DNA of 6,277 bases from Opitutia bacterium UBA7397 (lineage in GTDB: Bacteria; Verrucomicrobiota; Verrucomicrobiia; Opitutales; UBA953). The notes under the pieces were generated by a model that saw only the letters and a program-made list of their open reading frames with translations, was not told the origin of the DNA and ran no database searches. Made by a program: the position numbers and the translations under genes. Location: assembly GCA_002470605.1 (NCBI GenBank), contig DKND01000072.1:46684-52960 (forward strand). Direction: 5' to 3'. Positions 1-5,210 of this stretch are shown here, piece by piece (position 1 is the first letter of the stretch; every line of letters starts with the position of its first letter).

Positions 1-155
1 CCGCCAGCGCGCGGGCGAGAGTCCTCGTAGAGGTCGCCCGTGCTCTCATCCACCTCTTGGCGGATCCGCTCCTCGATGTCGTCTTCCCTGTCCGGCGGGA
101 TACCGCCCTCGCCGTATTCGCTGTCGTCGCTGTCTCCATCGAAGTCATCGCTCAT
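1..155 (-). CDS. Partial acidic hypothetical protein, C-terminal part beyond the left edge
   Basis: Reading the minus strand from the ATG at 155 gives 51 uninterrupted codons that run off the left edge. The product starts MSDDFDGDSDDSEYGEGG and about 20 of its first 51 residues are Asp or Glu, with the rest mostly Gly, Ser and Arg, so the visible part looks disordered and strongly acidic. Codons are strongly G/C-ending, as expected for a real gene here. A second in-frame ATG at 167 would add MIEI. Only a weak purine run (AGAG) precedes the start at 155. I do not recognise a family, and the domain that would identify it may lie outside the window. It is divergent from the glycosyltransferase gene, so the 156-247 spacer would hold both promoters. 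It could also be a chance open frame opposite nothing else; the codon bias argues against that. Confidence 0.5.
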   Translation of the reverse strand, partial: MSDDFDGDSDDSEYGEGGIPPDREDDIEERIRQEVDESTGDLYEDSRPRAG

Positions 156-247
156 GATCTCTATCATTATGCCCAGCGGGAAGGGGTCTGCAAGGGGGCT
201 GAGAACAGGCTGGAGCAGAGGCGGTCTTTCGCCACGCTGACGGCAGC

Positions 248-979
248 ATGGCGACCATCCTTTGCATGAAGTGGGGTAAGAAATACGGCCCTGAATACGT
301 AAACCGACTACACTCCATGGTGAGTCGCCACCTCACTATCCCTCATCGCTTCGTGTGCCTGACGGACGACAAGACCGGTCTCAACGCCGGCATCGAGACG
401 TTCCCAATCCCCAGCCTTGAGCTGCCTGCCGGTGCTCCGGAGCGTGGCTGGACCAAGCTTGTTTCGTTCTCGCCGGCGCTGACCGCACCTGGCGGCCCCG
501 AGCTCAAGGGTGATATCCTCTTCCTCGACATCGACATCGTCATCGTCGGCAACATGGATTCGTTCTTCGCGCAGCCCGGTGATTTTCTCATCATCCGCGA
601 TTGGCAGAAAGGCGACTACACCGGCAACTCATCCGTCTACCGCTGGCGCGCTGGCACGTATCCCGACGTCCTCGAATATTTCCGTACGAACCTGGACGCC
701 GTGCGCCAGCGTCACCGTAACGAGCAGGAGTTCCTTACCGCGCACCTGAGTGCGCAGGGCAAGGTTAGTTACTGGCCCGAGACTTGGTGCCGCAGTTTCA
801 AGAAGCATTGCGTTAAAATTTTCCCGTTCTCGTTCTGGCAGGCACCCGAGATTCCCGCAGGCGCGAAAATCGTCGTCTTCCATGGTCTGCCGAATCCGCC
901 CGATGCGCTCGTCGGCCGAAGCGGCAAGTGGTATCGCCGCGTGCTGCCGACGTCGTGGATCGCAGAGAATTGGAAATAA
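248..979 (+). CDS. GT-A fold glycosyltransferase, GT8-like, single domain (243 aa)
   Basis: The protein resembles small bacterial nucleotide-diphospho-sugar transferases related to GT8. The N-terminus (ATILCMKWGKKYG, then HRFVCLTDD at about 33-41) looks like the first beta strands of a GT-A fold. The key motif is LFLDIDIVIVGNMD at 91-104, where Asp94-x-Asp96 is the DxD that would bind the metal and sugar nucleotide. NSSVYRW at 127-133 and NEQEF at 158-162 match the usual acceptor-side and catalytic segments. IVVFHGLPNPPDAL at 208-221 has the C-terminal His (His212) typical of the family's second metal or diphosphate contact. There is no signal peptide or membrane helix, so it is probably cytosolic. 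Donor and acceptor cannot be told from sequence; cell-surface polysaccharide is the usual role. The ATG at 248 is chosen because the fold starts directly after it, although no clear Shine-Dalgarno site precedes it. Its TAA stop lies inside a perfect hairpin. Confidence 0.8.
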   Translation: MATILCMKWGKKYGPEYVNRLHSMVSRHLTIPHRFVCLTDDKTGLNAGIETFPIPSLELPAGAPERGWTKLVSFSPALTAPGGPELKGDILFLDIDIVIVGNMDSFFAQPGDFLIIRDWQKGDYTGNSSVYRWRAGTYPDVLEYFRTNLDAVRQRHRNEQEFLTAHLSAQGKVSYWPETWCRSFKKHCVKIFPFSFWQAPEIPAGAKIVVFHGLPNPPDALVGRSGKWYRRVLPTSWIAENWK

Positions 980-999
980 GAGCGAAGCTCTTATTTCCA
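971..999 (+). terminator. Perfect 13-bp hairpin overlapping the glycosyltransferase stop codon
   Basis: The arm TGGAAATAAGAGC (971-983) is matched exactly by GCTCTTATTTCCA (987-999) around a GAA loop. The TAA stop codon (977-979) sits in the left arm. The GCGAAGC apex is known to make an exceptionally stable mini-hairpin in single-stranded DNA. There is no T-tract right after it, so it may act as a transcript-end stabiliser rather than a classic intrinsic terminator. Confidence 0.5.
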
Positions 1000-1023
1000 G
1001 GGGACAAGGTGACACGGTGACAC
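1000..1023 (-). repeat. Three tandem degenerate octamers (left array)
   Basis: On the minus strand the sequence reads GTGTCACC GTGTCACC TTGTCCCC, with no spacer between the 8-bp units. The two GTGTCACC units are identical. The same degenerate unit (roughly KTGYCMMC) occurs in the opposite orientation at 1117-1156, so the two arrays are inverted around the palindrome at 1043-1113. Confidence 0.6.
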
Positions 1024-1042
1024 GGGGAGGTTAGCAAAAGCC

Positions 1043-1118
1043 AAAGGGAGGCCGGATGATTGGCTAGGGTGTTAATGCCCGTAGCTAATCATCCCGGTCT
1101 CCGGTCTCCCTTTGTTTT
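1043..1118. terminator. Long imperfect palindrome, probable bidirectional terminator
   Basis: The left arm 1043-1066 (AAAGGGAGGCCGG then ATGATTGGCTA) pairs with the right arm 1082-1113 (TAGCTAATCATCC, then CCGGTCTCCCTTT). Mismatches are few: one C/T change in the inner part, one in the outer part, and an extra CGGTCT in the right arm. The inner GGG/CCC at 1067-1069 and 1078-1080 extends the stem. On the plus strand the stem is followed by TTTGTTTT (1111-1118). On the minus strand it is followed by CTTTGGCTTTT. This fits a terminator serving the convergent genes on both sides. It may instead be the core of a small repeat element. Confidence 0.55.
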
Positions 1119-1156
1119 ATCCCCTTGCCCACGTGCCAACTTGCCCACGTGTCCAC
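1117..1156 (+). repeat. Four to five tandem degenerate octamers (right array)
   Basis: Four units lie in exact 8-bp register from 1125: TTGCCCAC, GTGCCAAC, TTGCCCAC, GTGTCCAC. The octamer before them (1117-1124, TTATCCCC) is a poorer fifth copy. The unit alternates a TTG and a GTG start. The array is the inverted counterpart of the one at 1000-1023. Confidence 0.6.
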
Positions 1157-1157
1157 T

Positions 1158-1180
1158 CGAAGGAGCGCTGCGCGCCTTCG
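1158..1180 (-). terminator. Short GC-rich hairpin just past the stop of the minus-strand gene
   Basis: CGAAGG (1158-1163) pairs with CCTTCG (1175-1180), and CGC (1166-1168) with GCG (1172-1174), leaving a two-base bulge and a TGC loop. It begins 3 bp beyond the minus-strand stop codon at 1184-1186, mirroring the hairpin at the end of the glycosyltransferase gene. There is no T-tract after it, so intrinsic termination here alone is doubtful. Confidence 0.35.
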
Positions 1181-1183
1181 CGC

Positions 1184-2614
1184 TTACTTGCTCTCTTCCG
1201 TCGCGTCGTCGTTCGCGGCTTCTTCCTTGGCCTGAGCTTGAGAGCTGAGGATTGGTTGGGCGAAGAGGCGGCCGTCGGGTAAATTGGCGATATAGCCTTC
1301 TCCGATTAAGAAGCTGAGGTCTGCGAGGACTGCCGTCTTGGCCGCGTCTTCCGCTTGTTCGCCGGCAATCGAAAGCACGATGTCCTTGGCGTGTTGGGCT
1401 GGTTTGCGATCGAGAGCGTCGAAGATCTTGGCCATCGAATCGCTGAAGGTGGCCTTAGGGTCGCGGCATCGGCGGCGAACGCTACAGGCGTAGGTAATGC
1501 CCTTGGAGCCTTTCTTATAGAGATGGAAGCCTTCCTTGCGGAGGCGGCCACGGATGCCGTTGGCGGTTTCGAGAGGGAAGACGCGCTGATTTTCGAGGGC
1601 AAAACGCACGGAGTCACGGAGGGGTCCAGGATTTAATTCCTCGAGTAAGCGGCCGGCGAAACGAATCCACGGATGTAGTTTGACGACCTGGTCTTTACGG
1701 AAGGCCAGCAAGAAGCCGCGCGCGGCGTCGATGGATTCGAGGCGTTCCGGTTCGCCTTCTTTGCGATCTTTCGGAGCGTACTCGCTCCGCGTCGACATAG
1801 ATTTGAGCCAAGCGTCGATTGACTCCTGTTCGCGAATCATCTCCAGCCCGCCTTTAAAGCGATCAAACGGGACGTTGGGGCAATGACGTGCGTGGTGTTC
1901 GCGCAGATTGCGTTGGTAGCTGTGGTGGGTCGGAGCGCCGAGCAACTTGCCGGTCTCGCGACACTTCGCGACCATCAGGAAAGAACCCTTGGGAGCTTCG
2001 ACTTCGACTTCGACGACATCGAAGAATTTATCGAGGTGGCGGGACATCACGTGCGAAACCGCTTCGGCTTCGGTGAGGAAGGGGTGGCCGTCTGGGAGCG
2101 AGACCGCGAGTAGGGCGTCAGGGCGGACGTCAGCGTCGAGGTGACGGATGACGATGGAGAGGCGGTCTTCTTTGTCTAAGATCAAACGTGCGACCTCGAA
2201 GAGCTCGTAGGTCATCTTGCTCTTCTTCATCGCGCCGCCGAGAATTTCAAACTTCGCATCGTCCGGGAAAAACGCCGAAGCAACGACGGGACGGAATTGA
2301 GGAGCATCATCCTGCCATTGGCGTGGGCCGCGGGAATCTCCGCGGGGATCGCTCCGACGGTCATCGCGACGGGGTCCGCCTGGACCATCGCGCGAAGGGC
2401 CGCGGCTTTGTCCGTCGCGCGGAGGGCCCCGACGTTCTCCGCCTGGACCGTCACGGAAACGAGGACGATCGCCATCGCGACGTGGGCCGCCATTGCCGGA
2501 GCTTACCTTCTCAGCGGGTCCGCTGACCCAAGATGGGCCAAAACCAAGGGAGGATAGGTCCAGTTCAAAGGACTTTTCCTGAGGAGGGTTGTTTTCGGCC
2601 GGGTCGGTGGACAT
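1184..2614 (-). CDS. Hypothetical protein with disordered R/G/D-rich N-terminal region (476 aa)
   Basis: I do not recognise a named family. Residues 1-35 are a conserved-looking lead (SFELDLSSLGFGPSWV). Residues 43-98 are almost entirely Arg, Gly, Asp, Pro and Ser, built on RDG/RGP units, with RDGPGG occurring twice 21 residues apart; such tails often bind RNA. Residues 105-460 look folded. They contain a Cys/His-rich stretch (Cys218, His230, His231, His240, His241, His244, Cys245) around KLLGAPTHHSYQ, a basic segment near 355-385 (RLRKEGFHLYKKGSKG, then CSVRRRC), and a C-terminal part (about 394-452, ending LIGEGYIANLPDGRLFA) that resembles a winged-helix wing. The tail is acidic. The ATG at 2614 is preferred. 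The in-frame extension to 2785 runs through the tRNA-Leu gene and reads as non-protein-like sequence. No Shine-Dalgarno site is visible. A nucleic-acid-binding role is inference only. Confidence 0.8.
   Translation of the reverse strand: MSTDPAENNPPQEKSFELDLSSLGFGPSWVSGPAEKVSSGNGGPRRDGDRPRFRDGPGGERRGPPRDGQSRGPSRDGPGGPRRDDRRSDPRGDSRGPRQWQDDAPQFRPVVASAFFPDDAKFEILGGAMKKSKMTYELFEVARLILDKEDRLSIVIRHLDADVRPDALLAVSLPDGHPFLTEAEAVSHVMSRHLDKFFDVVEVEVEAPKGSFLMVAKCRETGKLLGAPTHHSYQRNLREHHARHCPNVPFDRFKGGLEMIREQESIDAWLKSMSTRSEYAPKDRKEGEPERLESIDAARGFLLAFRKDQVVKLHPWIRFAGRLLEELNPGPLRDSVRFALENQRVFPLETANGIRGRLRKEGFHLYKKGSKGITYACSVRRRCRDPKATFSDSMAKIFDALDRKPAQHAKDIVLSIAGEQAEDAAKTAVLADLSFLIGEGYIANLPDGRLFAQPILSSQAQAKEEAANDDATEESK
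2321..2488 (-). repeat. R/G/D/P-rich low-complexity coding segment with 63-bp repeat
   Basis: This codes for residues 43-98 of the hypothetical protein. The 12-mer TCCGCCTGGACC occurs at 2375-2386 and 2438-2449 on the plus strand, exactly 63 bp apart, matching the two RDGPGG copies 21 residues apart. This suggests growth of the tail by in-frame duplication followed by drift. Confidence 0.55.
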
Positions 2615-2719
2615 GGAGGTATAGGTTCTTTGGGAAAGAAGTCCGCTTGGCAAGCGTTGGAACAATCGCTTTTTTCTTGCACCGTGGCCCGGGTCTTCCA
2701 CCGTCCACCTTCCTTTATT

Positions 2720-2803
2720 GCTCAGGTGGTGGAATGGCAGACACGCATGCTTGAGGTGCATGTGCCGCAAGGTGTCCGGGTTCAAGTCCCGGCCTGAGCA
2801 CCA
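2720..2803 (+). tRNA. tRNA-Leu (anticodon GAG), CCA encoded
   Basis: All arms can be drawn. The acceptor stem GCTCAGG (2720-2726) pairs with CCTGAGC (2793-2799), followed by discriminator A and a genomic CCA (2801-2803). The D stem is GTG/CAC. The anticodon stem CATGC/GCATG closes the loop TTGAGGT, with the anticodon GAG at 2753-2755, which reads CUC and CUU. There is a 13-nt extra arm (2763-2775) as expected for a class II leucine tRNA. The T arm CCGGG-TTCAAGT-CCCGG is perfect. A34-type ambiguity does not arise since position 34 is G. It lies between divergent hypothetical and purD genes and has its own terminator. I could not find a convincing sigma-70-type promoter in the spacer 2615-2719. 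Confidence 0.97.
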
Positions 2804-2812
2804 ATTTAGGCT

Positions 2813-2849
2813 GGACCGGTTCAGAAATGAGCCGGTCCTGTTTTGTGTT
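2813..2849 (+). terminator. Rho-independent terminator after tRNA-Leu
   Basis: GGACCGGTTC (2813-2822) pairs with GAGCCGGTCC (2829-2838) through ten pairs including one G-T wobble, around the loop AGAAAT. A T-rich run (TGTTTTGTGTT) follows. It separates the tRNA unit from purD, whose promoter would then have to lie in the roughly 35 bp before 2883 or within the terminator. Confidence 0.8.
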
Positions 2850-2882
2850 CCAATTAGACGCTAGTCCCTCACAACTAAGGGT

Positions 2883-4181
2883 ATGGCAACGCAGGGAAAA
2901 CTTGATGTTCTGATCCTTGGCTCGGGCGGCCGTGAGCACGCTTTACTTAAGGCCTGCTTGCGCAGTCCGCGCGTCGCGCACGTCCGCGTGGCTCCCGGCA
3001 ATGGCGGGATGGCGTTGGAGGCCGAGTGCTTGGAGGTCGATGTTAATAACTCCGCCGCCGTGCTGGAGCTTGTCCGCCAAACGGGGACGAATTTTGTGAT
3101 CGTGGGCCCGGAGGTGCCGCTGGCGGCCGGGGTCGTCGATGTCTTGGAAGACTCGGGCATCCCTGCTTATGGGCCAAGAGCTGCAGGGGCACGGTTGGAG
3201 GCCAGTAAGGCCTTCACTAAGGATTTTCTTTTCCGGCATAAGATTCCGACAGCGGCTTCAGCCACTTTTGATACGTTGGAACCCGCTTTGGCTTATGTTC
3301 GTCAACAGCCCCTCCCCATCGTGATCAAGGCATCTGGTCTGGCGGCAGGCAAGGGTGTCGTGATCGCGTTGACCCATGCGGAAGCTGAGGCTGCTTTGCG
3401 CGCGATGATGGAGGCCAAGATTTTCGGCGCCTCGGGTGACGAAGTTGTCATCGAAGAATTCATGCAGGGCGAAGAAGCTTCCATCATGCTGATGGTTTGC
3501 GGAGAGGATTATCTGATGCTGCCGCCGAGCCAGGATCACAAGCGCGTCGGCGAAGGTGATACGGGTTTGAACACGGGCGGGATGGGTGCTTATGCGCCTA
3601 CCACGGTCGTCACCGCCGAAGTGGAACGTCGTCTGCGGGAAGAAATCATCGTACCGACTTTGCGCGGATTGAAAGCTGATGGGATTGATTATCGCGGTAC
3701 GCTTTACGTCGGTATCATGGTGACTTCGATTGGGCCGCGGGTCGTCGAATTTAACGTGCGCTTTGGTGACCCCGAATGCCAGGTGCTGATGCCCTCGCTC
3801 GAGACGGACCCGGTGCAAATCATGGAAGACATCGCCTTGCGGCGTTTTAAGGCATCGGCCGTCAAACTCCGTCCGGGTGCCACGATTATTGTCGTCTTGG
3901 CGGCGGGCGGTTATCCGGGTGAAATCCGTAAAGGAGATGTCATTTCCCTGCCGACCCAGCTTCCAGAAGGGGTGGATATCGTCCATGGTGGCACTAAGCG
4001 CCTCCCCAGCGGACAGGTTGTGACCACTGGGGGTCGGGTCTTAGGCGTGGTGGCGCATGGGAAGACCTTGGCCGAAGCCGCTGAGCGGGCCTACTCTGTC
4101 GTGCCCCAGATTCATTTTGAAGGCTGTCATTACCGCCGCGACATCGGTTATCGGCAATTACGGCGCGACGGGGTGCTTTGA
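2883..4181 (+). CDS. purD: Phosphoribosylamine-glycine ligase (GAR synthetase)
   Basis: PurD uses ATP to join glycine to 5-phosphoribosylamine, giving glycinamide ribonucleotide, the second step of de novo purine synthesis in the cytosol. The 432-aa length is normal for the family. Visible in order: the N-domain loop GSGGREHAL (13-21), GPEVPLAAGVVD (75-86), the ATP-grasp segment KASGLAAGKGVV (149-160), EEFMQGEEAS (191-200), the signature PPSQDHKRVGEGDTGLNTGG (214-233), YRGTLYVG (270-277), and EFNVRFGDPE (289-298) with Glu289 and Asn291 as the metal ligands. The usual DTGPNTGG reads DTGLNTGG here, a Pro-to-Leu change. No other key residue is missing. The ATG at 2883 fits because the beta strand LDVLILGSGG starts just after it. 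The only ribosome-site candidate is a poorly spaced AAGG. The phosphatase gene begins 33 bp downstream. Confidence 0.97.
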   Translation: MATQGKLDVLILGSGGREHALLKACLRSPRVAHVRVAPGNGGMALEAECLEVDVNNSAAVLELVRQTGTNFVIVGPEVPLAAGVVDVLEDSGIPAYGPRAAGARLEASKAFTKDFLFRHKIPTAASATFDTLEPALAYVRQQPLPIVIKASGLAAGKGVVIALTHAEAEAALRAMMEAKIFGASGDEVVIEEFMQGEEASIMLMVCGEDYLMLPPSQDHKRVGEGDTGLNTGGMGAYAPTTVVTAEVERRLREEIIVPTLRGLKADGIDYRGTLYVGIMVTSIGPRVVEFNVRFGDPECQVLMPSLETDPVQIMEDIALRRFKASAVKLRPGATIIVVLAAGGYPGEIRKGDVISLPTQLPEGVDIVHGGTKRLPSGQVVTTGGRVLGVVAHGKTLAEAAERAYSVVPQIHFEGCHYRRDIGYRQLRRDGVL

Positions 4182-4187
4182 ACTCTT

Positions 4188-4202
4188 GAACCTCGGAGGT
4201 TC
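4188..4202 (+). promoter_or_regulatory. Shine-Dalgarno GGAGG inside a small hairpin before the phosphatase gene
   Basis: GAACCT (4188-4193) and AGGTTC (4197-4202) form a perfect 6-bp stem with a CGG loop. The only strong Shine-Dalgarno core in this window, GGAGG at 4195-4199, lies across the loop and right arm. It is 12-15 nt from the candidate starts at 4212 and 4215, longer than ideal. The hairpin could hold back translation of the phosphatase relative to purD, or it may be incidental. Confidence 0.35.
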
Positions 4203-4214
4203 TCCCGCATCTTG

Positions 4215-4706
4215 ATGCCTATGGCCGTGGAGCGAGATACCGTGACGTTTGTCTGCACAGGAAATACCTGTCGTAGTCCGATGGCCGAAGGGTTGCTGCG
4301 TGCCGCGATGGCGAAGCGCGGCGGCGGACTCGAAAAACTAAAAGTAGTCTCCGGCGGATTGGCGGCCTATGCGGGTGATCCGGCCTCGGCGAATTCGGTC
4401 AAAGCCATGGCCCGCATCGGACTTGATATCAGAGACCATCGCAGCCAGTTGCTCACCCAGGCGGAAGTCGATCGCAGCTTGGTGATTTTTGGCATGACGG
4501 AATCGCATCTGGCGGCCTTGCATGCGCGCTTCGATCGCCTGCCGGAGCATGTCATGCTCTTACGTGATGTCATGAAGACGGATGACCCGCGGGGGGTTGC
4601 GGACCCCTTTGGCGGTGGTTACCGCGATTATGAAGAGTGCCGAGATTCCATGGTTGAAGCCGTGCCTGCTCTGCTCGAGTTTCTGCAACAGATCATTTCC
4701 TTATGA
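4215..4706 (+). CDS. Low-molecular-weight protein phosphatase, YwlE-like (possible protein-arginine phosphatase)
   Basis: Numbering from the ATG at 4215, this is a 163-aa LMW-PTP family enzyme that removes phosphate through a cysteinyl-phosphate intermediate in the cytosol. The P-loop CTGNTCRS (14-21) holds the nucleophile Cys14 and Arg20, and the general-acid loop is the Asp130-Pro in ADPFGGGYRDY. Threonine at the fifth P-loop position (Thr18), where tyrosine phosphatases such as E. coli Wzb usually have Ile, is the feature reported to give Bacillus YwlE its preference for phospho-arginine. Length is near the family norm of about 150. Possible starts are TTG 4212, ATG 4215 and ATG 4221; all precede the first strand, and none has ideal spacing from GGAGG. 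The stop overlaps the rpiB start (ATGA), which implies translational coupling. Tyrosine specificity cannot be ruled out. Confidence 0.9.
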   Translation: MPMAVERDTVTFVCTGNTCRSPMAEGLLRAAMAKRGGGLEKLKVVSGGLAAYAGDPASANSVKAMARIGLDIRDHRSQLLTQAEVDRSLVIFGMTESHLAALHARFDRLPEHVMLLRDVMKTDDPRGVADPFGGGYRDYEECRDSMVEAVPALLEFLQQIISL

Positions 4707-5149
4707 CCAACGCTTTAACCCTCTCCTTCGGTAGTGATCACGGCGGACTCACCTTGCGTCGCGAATTGATCGCCGCGTTGAAGGCCCAAGGGCATACCAT
4801 CCTTGATCGCGGCACCGAAACGGAGGCGTCGTGCGACTACCCAGACTACGCCCAAGCTGTGGGTGCTGACGTCGTTTCAGGTCGCGCTAAATTCGGCTTT
4901 CTGGTCTGCACCACCGGCGTGGGGATTTCCATTGCCGCCAATAAAGTCGCCGGAATCCGGGCGGCCTTGGTCCAAAATGTCGATGCCGCCAGTTTAAGCC
5001 GTCAGCATAATGATGCTAACGTGCTCTGTTTTGGAGCAAAATACGTCGATTTTAAACTCGCGCTCGCTTGTGCGGAGGCCTTTTTGGCCGCCGATTTCGA
5101 AGGGGGTCGACATGCGCGTCGCGTGGATAAGATCGAGTCCTGTGGATAA
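4703..5149 (+). CDS. rpiB: Ribose-5-phosphate isomerase B
   Basis: RpiB interconverts ribulose-5-phosphate and ribose-5-phosphate in the non-oxidative pentose phosphate pathway, supplying the precursor of PRPP. At 148 aa it has the family's normal length. Diagnostic motifs: GSDHGG (10-15), CDYPDYA (44-50), the active-site loop CTTGVGISIAANK (69-81) and RQHNDANVLCFGAK (100-113). Cys69 matches the catalytic Cys66 of the E. coli enzyme and His102 the ring-opening His99. The loop usually reads CGTG, so the second residue is Thr rather than Gly here. Lactose-type galactose-6-phosphate isomerases (LacA/LacB) share the fold, but context and motifs favour RpiB. The ATG overlaps the upstream stop by ATGA. 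The final codons TGT GGA TAA contain a perfect DnaA-box sequence, probably by chance. Confidence 0.95.
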   Translation: MTNALTLSFGSDHGGLTLRRELIAALKAQGHTILDRGTETEASCDYPDYAQAVGADVVSGRAKFGFLVCTTGVGISIAANKVAGIRAALVQNVDAASLSRQHNDANVLCFGAKYVDFKLALACAEAFLAADFEGGRHARRVDKIESCG

Positions 5150-5210
5150 CTCGGCCCCTTTTCCGTTGCCACGCTTGCTTCTTGTTTTTGCCCTTATTTC
5201 TTAACTTCTC

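Noticed and set aside
1000..1156. CRISPR array
   Set aside because: The repeats are 8 bp, degenerate and directly abutting, with no spacers of constant length.
971..1180. Integron attC site or insertion sequence ends
   Set aside because: There are no paired R/L box motifs of an attC site, no transposase frame and no obvious target duplication in the window.
1060..1248. Open frame of 62 codons on the plus strand in the convergent spacer
   Set aside because: It covers the palindrome and octamer repeats and the end of the opposite gene, and the product is low in information. The repeat structure explains the sequence better.
2615..2719. Promoter of the tRNA gene, with TTGCAC at 2677-2682 as a -35 box
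   Set aside because: No acceptable -10 box lies 16-18 bp downstream, so I could not support a promoter call.
2615..2785. In-frame upstream extension of the minus-strand hypothetical protein, starting at 2785
   Set aside because: It would run through most of the tRNA-Leu gene on the opposite strand, and its translated sequence looks like translated non-coding DNA. The ATG at 2614 starts a plausible N-terminus.
3258..3986. Long minus-strand open frame (242 codons) opposite purD
   Set aside because: PurD in this interval is fully conserved and motif-complete. The opposite frame is a by-product of GC-rich codon usage and has no recognisable domain.
5150..5210. Possible glycine or THF riboswitch before glyA
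   Set aside because: The gap is only 61 bp, pyrimidine-rich and without the paired elements such riboswitches need.
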